Source: Ophiothrix spiculata | Lineage: Eukaryota > Echinodermata > Ophiuroidea > Amphilepidida > Ophiotrichidae | Assembly (NCBI GenBank): GCA_000969725.1 | Contig: JXSR01S002616.1 | Reading direction: 5' to 3' (one strand) | DNA: 29,774 bases | In this document: positions 18,833 through 27,920 of the stretch, piece by piece | Numbering within the stretch: the first letter of the stretch is position 1 | Layout of the letters: every line of letters begins with the position of its first letter | Made by a program: the position numbers and the translations under genes | The notes under the pieces: model-generated | Told to the model about the DNA's origin: nothing | Database searches by the model: none | What the model saw: the letters and a program-made list of their open reading frames with translations, nothing else

Positions 18833-20023
18833 TCTATTCTAGACAAGATGCCAATGGGCCTATTCACATCAAAAATTTACCTGTGCTCACAAACTGAAAA
18901 GCCACGCAATTCCTGACTTTTTAATAACGATCAAAGATTATCGCCTTATTTACATCTTAAATTTAAGATTATGATAAATAGACCTATTGTTTATTATAGT
19001 ACCATCAAAAATGAACTTATATATTCAAAAATAACAATTTCCACAAGATTTTGTTTTTTCTAAACTAGTATGATTTTTATCATTTTTATGATTTCAATAC
19101 AATTTTTGATTATCAGGTTTCAACTTTTCATATAATTATTTATTTGACGGATCTATGGTAGTCCCTTAAAATTCCACATAAAATCACAAATGGTTCCTCA
19201 AATAAATTGACAAACACTAGGTCTCGGCATTTTGTGCCATTATTTTTGTCATTAAAACTTGAAACAAATACAGCATGTAAGTGTCTAATTGACTTTTCTT
19301 CACATGATGAATATTGGAGCACTCATTTCATGCTATAATGGAGTCTTTAGTCTGCTCAATGATGCGACAAAATTCATTTTCTCCTTGATTGCCCATATCG
19401 GATAATTTCATATGGATGCTCATTTTTTATCGCATCCAAAAAAATCCATGTTGAACCAGGACAAATGAAAAACCTTGAAGACGACGATAAGAAATGTAGA
19501 AAGAATTTCATCAAATATAATAGAGAAATCCTTTACAAATTAGATCTGTCAATTTTTATGATGCATCGGATATGATTTTTTCTGATTACGAACATGAAAA
19601 TTTGTTGTAAAATTTGAGCGTTTGGTCCATCCATCATTGGCAGAGGATAGAATTGTGTATTAGTCGTGGCAGCTATTAGCAATTTTCTCTGATTATATTC
19701 CTTTTATTCAATTTTCAAATGTGCTATCGGTCTGATCGATGTCGGGGTGTGGGGTACCCACTTTAATTCACGGTCTGTGTATATCATGTACAAAATGTGG
19801 ACACAGTATGTTTGAATTAAATTCTATTTGTAAGGTGTCAGATATTGTGTTCAATTCAGAAAAAAATGTTTGTAGATAACTGTTATGCTTACCTTAGCAG
19901 GATATAAGACTAACGAAAACCAAAAAATGTGCATGAAAATAATACACGCCACAGAAATTTAAAGCTAGTGATATCTTTTTGCATTAGCAAACTTGAACAA
20001 AATTCTAGGAAGGTTAAACTAAA
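18833..20023. other. Unassigned intronic stretch
   Basis: About 1.2 kb of AT-rich sequence in which I see no exon, array or terminal repeat. Short open frames such as 19140-19322 on the - strand have no recognised motif. Confidence 0.3.
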
Positions 20024-20031
20024 GATTTTCC

Positions 20032-20363
20032 CCCGGGGGGGGCACTCACATATTGGAGCAGGGTATATATGTCCGGCGGTCAAGACCCCCTTTTTCAGGA
20101 CGCCAGGCCGCTCACTAGATCCCCATTTTCAGCATGATTCAGTTCTTTTGACCCCATTTTTGAGAAAAATACCAAATTTTAGCTCTAATTGCAAAAATTT
20201 TCAGCTCAGGAGGCTATTTTTGGCCAAAATTTCAGTTCACTAGACCCCCAAAATTGGTTTCAAAGGTCCATTTTTTTTACAGAAAATCAGTTCACCTGCC
20301 CCCAATTTCGGCGCTTCGCGCCTGACATACCTACCACTTTCAAAGTTGAGTGCCCCCCCCGGG
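20032..20363. mobile_element. Oligo-G/C-ended element, copy 4
   Basis: The element opens CCCGGGGGGGGCACTCACAT and closes GAGTGCCCCCCCCGGG, a perfect 16-bp inverted end. GATTTTCC flanks both sides exactly (20024-20031 and 20364-20371), an 8-bp target duplication. The interior repeats TTCAGTTC followed by ACTAGACCCC-like words four times. The intact ends and duplication suggest a fairly recent insertion. The open frame across it reads the repeat and is not a gene. Confidence 0.9.
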
Positions 20364-20487
20364 GATTTTCCATGTATGTACCTTAAGAGCCATCAAATAG
20401 AGGCTTGATGTCTTTTTAAGATAATTAAACAGTTTTATCTCACTTCTGGCTATAAATTATCTTTGAAATTCCTATACCTTAAATGCT

Positions 20488-20570
20488 TGATCTGCGCATG
20501 GGATTTGAACCCAGGACCTCTGTCCTGGCAGAGATTTGCTGATCTATCCCATCTATGTTGATGACATAAT
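20488..20570 (-). mobile_element. tRNA-like SINE head or tRNA pseudogene
   Basis: On the - strand GATAGATCAGCAAATC (20533-20548) resembles a D-arm/A-box and GGGTTCAAATCC (20501-20512) a B-box. The T-arm can pair (TGGG with CCCA). An acceptor stem is not convincing and an anticodon arm cannot be placed surely, so this is a tRNA-derived repeat rather than a working tRNA gene. Confidence 0.55.
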
Positions 20571-20607
20571 CAGGCTAAGCTATTTTCACCCATATGTTTT
20601 TGTAGTA

Positions 20608-20779
20608 CAGTGGTACCTCATTAACACAAAATCTGTTAACACAAAAACCCTGATAAGACAAAATGTTTGTTGGGTCCCAAGAATTGATTTCCTATGTGAA
20701 ATCAGTTGGATAACACAAAATCCCGATAACCCAAACTAAACTCTGGTTCCAGTGATTTTATGTTAACGAGGTTCCACTG
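20608..20779. mobile_element. 172-bp pogo/Tigger-like MITE
   Basis: CAGTGGTACCTCATTAACAC opens and TTAACGAGGTTCCACTG closes, with TA directly outside both ends (20606-20607 and 20780-20781). CAGTGGAACCTCGTTAA ends with a TA target are typical of pogo/Tigger members of the Tc1/mariner superfamily. Internal words (ATAACACAAAATCCCGATAA) repeat the subterminal sequence. No transposase is present. Confidence 0.82.
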
Positions 20780-20868
20780 TATTTAGACAGATTAGGGTAA
20801 ACCAAATTAGTCAAAGAAAAATTTAAAAAAATTAATTACAGTAAAGAGTGAAAAGTCGCATTTGAAGT

Positions 20869-21050
20869 GCACCCCCTCCCATGGTGATCAGTGAGGGAGA
20901 AATAAAGTGAAAGCCTTTATGATGCACATAAAGCGCCGGGCTGGGAAACTAACCCGGGAGCTCATTGGTGTAAAGCGAGGGAACTATCGCTGCGCTAAGG
21001 AGTGCCCCCCTCCCGTGGTGATCAGTGAGGGAGAAATAAAGTGAAAGCCT
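20869..21050 (-). mobile_element. tRNA-derived SINE with duplicated tail segment
   Basis: On the - strand TAGCGCAGCGATAGTTCC (20980-20997) resembles an A-box and GGGTTAGTTTCCC (20943-20955) a B-box. About 43 bp starting TCCCRTGGTGATCAGTGAGG occurs at 20877 and again at 21011, on both sides of the tRNA-like head. Either two SINE copies lie end to end, with the second truncated, or the head was inserted into a duplicated tail. Confidence 0.6.
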
Positions 21051-22420
21051 GCTGATGGGAGTTGTAGTGATTATTGCGGACCTGTGTGTTATGTATCTGA
21101 ATTTGCTCATTTTATGATAGGTTTAATTTGTTTAATAATTTGAACGTGATATGTGTTTTGCGATTGCCAATTTGCGAGTGGCAATAGTGATCGTCTGCAA
21201 CCAGTGCTAAATTGCTTCAGCAAACGTGGCGTTGAGACCTCATTTTTGTAATTATGGTATGATATGTATCTCGCTCCCTATTATAGACTAGTTGAGAGCT
21301 AATAAGATGAAAGACAAGTTATGATTTGAAGAAAATGCAATTTAAAACAGTGCTTGTGGAGTCAAAAAAAATCTTGCAGATATATATTTCAATGGGCAAT
21401 TTTGCTATTGTATATGATGCAATATCTAGCACAATTTAATGTATTTAGCAATCTTAAAAAGTAATCAGTGTTTTCAATGGTCAAGTTTTTGGTTATACAC
21501 AACAAAGGTATTAGTTCAGTTTTAGTATTGAATTTGTTATTCATTTGAAAATAGGCAGGTCTTGAAAATCACTGCTAATTGCATGGCATGGCATGTTGGG
21601 TTTTGGAATGTGTTTAAAACCAGAACTTAAAGGATTTTTTATTGTTTTTGTTGATTTAAGTTTGATCACATTGTTAGTGCTGGATGTGCATAAGCCATCA
21701 CACTAGGGGTAGTGCCTTGGGAGCATTCGGTGATCATATACATCTCCCGGTTGTGATGTATTTGGACATTTTCTACTGTAGGATTTTGTAGGATTGAGCA
21801 GGGTTAGGGATAATTATTTGCTAAAATATTTTAGACCTTGATATATGCGTAGCATTCACATGTTCGTTTCTATCTCAATCTTCCTTGCATCTGATAGTTA
21901 TTCTGATTTATAGATGTACATGTCAATAAAAATGATGTAATTTTCTGATTAAAATCCTGTAAAATGTCTTGGAATGTTCTTTTCAACTAATTGTATTATT
22001 TTGAGATGCTTCTAATAATTGCTCTTAACGTTGATGAGCAAATTGATTACGACCGTATCCTCAAAAAGTAGCAATGAGTTTAAGTGCACTTGTCATAAAT
22101 GGAATTACAGTTGACTAAATAGCGTTTGAATTATTAGATTATGCGATTATCATTAGATTAGCTGATTGATGTTCCCTATAATTTGACTATCAGCCGTATG
22201 CATTTGGGTAATTTGCTAATCCCATGAGAACACAAGTGAACGCATGAAGTAAAAACGTAATTGAGTTTGTTGGTAATTAGCTAATGATAGATGAAGGATA
22301 GGAATTGGTGGGTTGCAGCGAAGCAGAGAATTGCCAAGCAGAAAAATGGTTTCTAGAATGATTGTTTGATGGCACAGATGAAAGTATGTGCTATTTTATG
22401 ATTGATGTTGATTTGTACGA
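21051..22420. other. Repeat-poor intronic stretch
   Basis: No exon or mobile termini were seen in 1.4 kb. Between 22010 and 22300, homeodomain-type ATTA/TAAT words and a palindromic AAGTGCACTT (22082-22091) cluster. This is one of the few places in the intron that looks unique, so it is a candidate for conserved non-coding sequence. Confidence 0.3.
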
Positions 22421-23150
22421 ATAATTTTATCAATGTTTTCAGAGAGCAAGGAAGATTCATACAATCCCTGTTCTAAACTTGATTGCTCAGGTTCATGGAG
22501 GGGTGTTGGGCTATTTCTGATAGTTTGGGCATAAAACAAACAATATACTGAATCCCCATGCTTTCTCGACATTAGGGTTGTCTGAGGGTTGCCTCCTAAG
22601 AAACGTGTTAGAAAAAAGTATCAATGTTTTCAGATAGCAAGGAAGGGAAACTAAGTTTGTTTTGTCGATTCATACAATCATATATATCCCTGTTCTTAAC
22701 TTGATTGCCCAGATTCATGGAGGGGTGTTGGGCTATTTCTGATAGTTTGGGCATAAAACAAACAATATACTGAATCCCCAGGGGTTGTCCAACGGTTGCC
22801 TCCTAAGAAACGTGTTAGAAAAAAGTATCAATGTTTTCAGATAGCAAGGAAGAGAAACTAAGTTTGTTTTGTCGATTCACACAATCATAAATCCCTGTTC
22901 TTAACTTGATTGCCCAGATTCATGGAGGGGTGTTGGGCTATTTCTGATAGTTTGGGCATAAAACAAACAATATACTGAATCCCCATGCTTTCTCGACATT
23001 GGGGTTGTCCAACGGTTGCCTCCTAAGAAACGTGTTAGAAAAAAGTATCAATGTTTTCAGATAGCAAGGAAGAGAAACTAAGTTTGTTTTGTCAATTCAT
23101 GATACAATCATATATCCCTGTTCTTAAGTTTAAAAAGATTAATGTTAAAT
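22421..23150 (+). repeat. Tandem repeat of about 190-220 bp, three full copies plus a fourth start
   Basis: CAATGTTTTCAGAKAGCAAG starts units at 22431, 22622, 22829 and 23049. Units share ATGGAGGGGTGTTGGGCTAT, TGGGCATAAAACAAACAATA and CCTCCTAAGAAACGTGTTAG. Lengths differ by small indels (191, 207, 220 bp). High similarity suggests a recent local expansion. Confidence 0.9.
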
Positions 23151-23165
23151 AACATGTTTTGTTGC

Positions 23166-23502
23166 TTAAAGGAGGTTGGTCCTATTTTTCAAAATTTAGT
23201 TTATAACGTCATATGAAAGATGACCACTCAAGAGGAATAAGTGTCAAATTTCACCGGAATCGGTCAAACCGTGATGATTTTATGGGCAGTTTTGTATTTC
23301 AGAGCCGCCTATACGTTACTGTGTAAAATTAATTATGGTTACCATAATTAGACACAATTTCTTATATATCTCCAAAAAAACCGGAACATAACTCAGCCGT
23401 GAAATTTCACATGGGTTATCACACAATTATGAGCAACATTTTGGTATCAAAATCTCAAAAAGGTTGAAAAAAAGTTGAAGCAATCGGACCATGCTCCTTT
23501 AG
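23166..23502 (-). mobile_element. TTAA-flanked GGAGC MITE (copy C, inverted)
   Basis: Read on the - strand, this copy opens AAAGGAGCATGGTCCGATTG at 23500 and closes GGACCAACCTCCTTTAA at 23166. It carries the same central palindrome ATTATGGTTACCATAAT (about 23334) as copy B. It lacks the internal duplicated terminal word of copy B. The right flank is TTAG where TTAA is expected, so one end has mutated. Confidence 0.8.
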
Positions 23503-24159
23503 TTTTTCCTGAAATAGGCCTTAGACCACCCAGGTGTATTACAATAGTGGTGGATATGGGCCTACGGTATTCCTTTCCTGCTCTTCAGAAAAGGAGGGGA
23601 ACATGTCCCTACCCCCAGGATTGCCCCCCTTGGGCTCATGGCTATCTCTTTCTGGCAACGTTTACAAGATTTGAGAACCTTCTATTTGCTGACAAAGTTA
23701 AAACGTCATATCTCTTACTGGTTCATGCTTTGTTCATGCTCAGTTGGCTACCCATTGAGTATGTGTTGTGATCAAAATGATCATGGTTCAAATTGCAATA
23801 AGCGTGTACCAGTCACTCAGCAACTATTCATTTTGATGTCACACTTTGTCAGCGAAAATAAATGTCGTGTGTTTTATTTATATATTTGTGTCATGCAAAT
23901 ATAACTTTTTGTAAAAATTGTTGTAAACTCAAATATCATGCTATTTTCTTCAAATTCACTGAGAGATCTATTGGCGAAATTTTGCCGAAATATCATTCAC
24001 ATCAAGAAAATCCTTGGAGGGAGTTACCACAACCAGAAAAGTAAATTGAATAATTTTTTTTGAAGCTTACATACTTGTCAAAGGTACTGATTAGCAAGAT
24101 CTGACAAATATTATTTAAACAAGTCAGTAAATAATTGGCAAACCCTGATCTAATCATTC
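23503..24159. other. Unassigned intronic stretch
   Basis: No exon was recognised. Open frames at 23475-23904 are not supported by splice signals or motifs. The interval ends at the GGACACCCTGTA word and may belong to the same mobile family as 7187-7536, but its other end was not found. Confidence 0.3.
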
Positions 24160-24173
24160 GTGGACACCCTGTA
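24160..24173 (+). repeat. Third copy of the GTGGACACCCTGTA end word
   Basis: ATCATTCGTGGACACCCTGTA ending at 24173 is identical over about 20 bases to the end of the first unit at 7187-7368. It lies 50 bp upstream of the exon at 24224. Confidence 0.75.
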
Positions 24174-24223
24174 GAATGAGACATGTGATTAATATTTTCT
24201 TTATTTTTTATTTTTTATTGCAG

Positions 24224-24286
24224 TCCATCATTGTACCTTTCATAACATTACAACTTGCACTGGCAACATTAGCACCAAACAATACT
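24224..24286 (+). CDS. 63-nt exon encoding a second membrane helix
   Basis: The exon lies between a long T-rich tract ending TTATTGCAG (24223) and the donor ACT|GTAAGT (24287). It is 21 codons with both borders in phase 0, so it follows the 2985-3598 exon in frame. It encodes SIIVPFITLQLALATLAPNN plus T, 17 hydrophobic residues then a polar turn with an NNT glycosylation-type triplet at the very end. Joined to the preceding exon, the two helices are separated only by TGYTGQ, a tight hairpin. Exact phase match, splice quality and matching membrane character support it despite its size. The next exon lies beyond the window or was not recognised. Confidence 0.75.
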
Positions 24287-24424
24287 GTAAGTAGACTTTA
24301 GTAATTAAAATGTTTTCAATGACATGTGACCCCCTCCCATTAAACCCACCTTTGACATAAGCTACATGTGTCTTATTCCAGCATTTTCCATGTGTACCCC
24401 CATCGCTATCAATATGCAATATTA

Positions 24425-24633
24425 TTGTTTCAAATAAATTTCAGACACGAGCATGATTTCTGAACGCAGCTACCGCATATCCACAACTTGTGACAAGAAC
24501 GGGACACCGGGAAGTATGCAACACCATTTGACATAGTGAGCGCCTGAAAAGCGTTGTGTACGCGCCTGAAATGCACACGCAATTGTGTTACGCTAGGCTC
24601 TAAATTTTCGTCTCCGGGAATTATTTGAAACAA
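24425..24633. mobile_element. Possible MITE with TTGTTTCAAATAA termini
   Basis: TTGTTTCAAATAA (24425-24437) and its exact inverse TTATTTGAAACAA (24621-24633) enclose about 180 bp of more GC-rich sequence with repeated GCGCCTGAAA words (about 24540 and 24566). No target duplication is clear. Confidence 0.5.
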
Positions 24634-24819
24634 CAATAAAACCAAGTTACTGAAAACCACAAGTGAAATCGGTGACCGATTTCCCCGGCACTTGGACACC
24701 TCTGCATCACATTATGTTGTTACTCCATACATTGCTATATTAAAACTATGAGTGTGTATTGGAGTGATCATAAATGTGGAAGATGGTGAAAGGATGGTTC
24801 TGGTTGTCATTTTAAATTT

Positions 24820-25620
24820 TTCAATTTGAATTCAAATATTCCAGTTCCCAATATTTGAGTTCAAAATTTTCGAGTTCTCATTTTGAGAGTTCAAAATTTT
24901 TGAGTTCCAAATTTTCGAGTTTCAAATTTTCGAGTTCACAATTTTTGAGTTTCAAATTTTCGAGTTCACAATTTTCGAGTTCAAATTTTTGAGTTCCAAA
25001 TTTTTGAGTTCAAATTTTTGAGTTTCAAATTTTTGAGTTCAAAATTTTTGAGTTTCAAATTTTCCGAGTTCAAAATTTTAGGTCTGTATGCACAAAAGAG
25101 GTTTAAGACTTAGACCGGGTTTAAAGTTAGACCGGGTCTAAGTCAAAAGTAATACTGTCATAAAAGAACCTTTTGAAGCAATTTTGGAATTCAAAAGGTT
25201 TAAAATAGGGAAGATTCAACTAAAACTTTGCAGACAACACAAAATATGACAATATTGGTTGAAGAAAATGTATTAAGCCGTGATACAAAATTTGAATTAA
25301 ACCAGGTCTTACTTTAAACCTGGTCTAACTCTTAAACCTCTTTTATAGATACGGATCTTAGAGTTTCGAATTCAAGATTTATGAGTTTCAAATTTTCAAG
25401 TTCAAAATTTTCAAGTTCAAAATTTTTAAGTTTCAAATTTTCAAGTTTCAAATTTTCGACTTCAAAATTTTTGAGTTTTTGAGTTTCAAATTTTTGAGTT
25501 CAGAATTTTTGAGTTTCAAATTTTTAAGTTTCAAATTTTCAAGTTCATAATTTTTAAGTTCTAAACTTTCAAGTTTCAAATTTTCAAGTTCATAATGTTT
25601 ATAATTCGTAACTTTTAAGT
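24820..25620 (+). repeat. 15-bp satellite (GAGTTTCAAATTTTC), split by a MITE
   Basis: About 17 units of 14-16 bp, alternating GAGTTTCAAATTTTC and GAGTTCAAAATTTTT, run from about 24820 to 25080. A similar number, enriched in AAGTT instead of GAGTT, runs from 25361 to 25620. The MITE at 25081-25358 separates the two parts. Unit composition differs between the two sides, so the arms have diverged or been homogenised separately. Confidence 0.9.
25081..25358. mobile_element. 278-bp MITE inserted in the 15-bp satellite
   Basis: The left end runs through AAAAGAGGTTTAAGACTTAG to ACCGGGTTTAAAGTTAGACC. The right end is its inverse through GGTCTAACTCTTAAACCTC and ends ACGGATCT. The inverted ends match imperfectly over about 60 bp. 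TA at 25079-25080 and 25359-25360 is the probable target duplication, as in Tc1/mariner-type MITEs. The element is non-coding. Confidence 0.82.
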
Positions 25621-25664
25621 TGAAAATTGATATTTGTGCTTCAGATTCTAAAAAAACATAATAA

Positions 25665-26010
25665 ATTATAAAATTGGATGGATTCTTTCACATGATACAC
25701 AGATATATTGGTCTCGCTATGAGTTTGATACAATATTGGATAGATTGAGCCCATATTTATTGGTCGTGCTATGAGTTGCAAAAATATTGGACGAGATGCA
25801 GTCGAGCCCAATATTTTAAAAAGCATAGCAAGACCAATAAATATTGGGCGTAAATCATCCAATATTGTCATTATCATGCGTACCGTCCGATATTATCATG
25901 TATTGGACAGCTCAAAGCATGATAATGAAAAAAATTGTGCGAGGCGATTTTTCAAAACTCATAGCTCCACCAATATCTCTGTGTCATACTCAATCCATCC
26001 AATTTATTTC
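25665..26010. mobile_element. Nested foldback element with GGACGAGATGCAGTCGAG tip
   Basis: Outer arms: ATTGGATGGATTCTTTCACA near 25673 is mirrored by CTCAATCCATCCAATTTAT near 25990, with CTATGAGTTT and AAAACTCATAG words in register. Inner arms: CATATTTATTGGTCGTGCTA near 25752 is mirrored by AGCAAGACCAATAAATATTG near 25827. The tip is GGACGAGATGCAGTCGAGCCC. The whole can fold as one long branched hairpin. No coding sequence is present. Confidence 0.75.
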
Positions 26011-26019
26011 ACCTGACCT

Positions 26020-27040
26020 CACTGGGGTCAGGGGTCAACATAGGGGTCATGGAGTCAAAAACATTATTTTCATGAAAAACTTTTCAACTCATCTGGGTTT
26101 CGAGGTACGGTCATCAAATTTATGGATATGAAACATCTTTAGACCCTTTGCAATTGTTACTTAATGAGAATTTTATTGGAGGTCACATGGGGTCACCAGG
26201 GGTCAAAAAAGGTCAAATTTTCAACTTTGTCTGATTTCAACCTTTATGGTGTCAAATTGTTCGTTTTGGACCAGCAATCAAAAGTGTCAATGGTGACCCC
26301 ATCATCACCCTTCCTTTATTATTAGGGGTCAAAGGTCAAAAGAAAGGTGAATGGAAAGGTCAAATTGTCAACTTTGTCGGATTTTAAAGGTAAAGGTGTC
26401 AAAATGTTTGTCTTGGAACAGCGATCAAAAGTATTAATGGTGACCCCATCGTCCGACCTTTCCCTGGGGGTCAAAGGTTAAAAGAAAGGTCATACTTTCA
26501 ATTTTGCCCGATTTCAAAGGTTAAGGTCTCAAATTGTTTGTCTTGGACCAGCGATCAAAAGTGTATATTGGTGACCCTGTTGTCTGTCCTTTCCCTGGGG
26601 TCAAAGGTCAAATGAAAGGTCAAGTTTTCAACTTTGTCCGATTTCAAAGGTTGAGATGTCAAATTGTTCGTCTTGAACCGACGATCAAAAGTGTCAATAG
26701 TGACCCATTGTCCAACCTTTCTTTGGGGGTCAAAGGTCAAAAGAATTGACCGATTTCAATGTTAAAAGTTTCAAACTTTTCATCTTTGACCAGCCTTCAA
26801 AAGTGTTAATGGTGACCATATCATCCGATCTTTCTTTAGGGGTAAAAGGTCATGATATGATGAAATTTTCAACTTGGACTGATTTTAAAGTTTAAAGTGT
26901 CAAATTGTTCGTCTTCAACCAGTGATCAAAAATGTCAATGGTGACCCAATCGACCGACCTTTCCTTAGAGTTAAATAAAGGTCACGATAAATGTCAAATT
27001 TTCAACTTCGTCCAATTTCAAAGGTTATGTGGTTATGCTG
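26020..27040 (+). repeat. About 120-bp minisatellite with GGTCAAAGGTCA words
   Basis: Units of about 110-130 bp repeat about seven times. Each has AAAGGTCAAATTTTCAACTT, TCCGATTTCAAAGGTTAAGG, TGTCAAATTGTTCGTCTTGG, ACCAGCGATCAAAAGTGTCA and TGGTGACCCCATC. Most units hold GGGTCAAAGGTCA or a one-base variant (26326-26338, 26598-26610, 26727-26739). Two more units, separated by later insertions, lie at 28759-28998. Open frames on both strands through this array are by-products of the repeat. Confidence 0.88.
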
Positions 27041-27355
27041 ACAAATTGTTCAAACGTAGTCTAGACTGAAATCACCTTGCAAGGAAAAAAGGCGGCAGGG
27101 TCTGTGTCACTGCAGTGACACAGTCACATCTAGTCCAATTTTGTCTCCATACATGAATAAAAATAATGAAGTCTGTGATTTCCTCTTTAAACCCTTTTCC
27201 GTTTTTCTTAGAAGATTGTCCATTTTAATCATGTTGTGTTGAACCTTGATTAGATTATAACACTTTGGCAAATTAATATTACAAGATGTGTGTTAAGGTA
27301 ATACAAAGGCTGTAATTACATTATAACATTTGAAAGAAAATGTGATTTTTGACAA
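27041..27355. other. Unassigned stretch with a 20-bp perfect palindrome
   Basis: TGTGTCACTGCAGTGACACA (27103-27122) is a perfect palindrome. AGTCTAGACT near 27058 is another shorter one. No gene was seen. Confidence 0.6.
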
Positions 27356-27358
27356 TAA

Positions 27359-27738
27359 GGCCAAAAAAAAAAATTGTTTGGTTGCCCTCCAGAGCTTTTT
27401 TCAGAGAGGGTCGGTCGGTCGTGTTTTTTTTTTTTTTTCTTAATTTTTTTTTAATACTCTTCCACGTACTGCTAGGTCGATCGGCCGCTCCAGCCTCACA
27501 ACTTCTCCCGCGACATCCAAATCAAAACAATCAAATACTTCTTGTAGTAATTTGGGACATCTTAAACATTTTGAGAGTTGAATATCGAAAAAAGCGAAAA
27601 ATATAACATTTTTTTGTAGTTTTCGGTAAGTTATGCATATTTTTTTTGAAAAAAAAAATCAATAAAAAAAAGTTTGGGTCGGGCTGAAAAATAGGGTCGG
27701 TCGGTGGAGGGCAACCAAACAATTTTGTTTTTTTGGCC
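27359..27738 (-). mobile_element. Harbinger-like MITE, GGCCAAAAAA family (copy 4)
   Basis: GGCCAAAAAAAAAAATTGTT opens and AACAATTTTGTTTTTTTGGCC closes, with GGTTGCCCTCCA and TGGAGGGCAACC just inside. TAA at 27356-27358 and 27739-27741 is a 3-bp target duplication. The interior matches copy 1 (6464-6785) in inverse orientation, including the AGGTCGATCGGCCGCTCCAG word (here at about 27473). The open frames here read the repeat. Confidence 0.82.
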
Positions 27739-27920
27739 TAAGTTAATCATTTTCATGACTTTCAAGAAATGACCTCCCCATACTAACAAGTCAGTAGAAC
27801 TAATCAAGAGGTGTCTGTCTAATTATACTAATCAAGTTTCAAAATGGTAAATGCATAATTAATCAGTTTCAGGTTATGATTAACACCCTAACATTTTTAC
27901 TGTAAAGCCTGAGTGTGAGT
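27739..27920. other. Short unassigned stretch
   Basis: AT-rich spacer between two mobile elements, with no gene seen. Confidence 0.3.

Larger units (their letters stand above)
3599..24223 (+). other. 20.6-kb phase-0 intron
   Basis: The intron runs from GTAAGATT at 3599 to a T-rich tract ending TTTTTTATTGCAG at 24223. Both neighbouring exons break exactly between codons, so the junction keeps the frame. The intron contains a 50-N gap (16600-16649), so its true length is not exact. Most of it is repeats and mobile-element remnants, listed separately. An extra exon within it cannot be excluded, but none was seen. Confidence 0.7.

Noticed and set aside
20488..20570. Functional tRNA gene
   Set aside because: A- and B-box words are present, but the acceptor stem and anticodon arm do not form convincingly.
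26534..26749. Open frames in the GGTCA minisatellite on both strands
   Set aside because: The protein repeats follow the DNA repeat, and both strands are open at once; no start or splice support.
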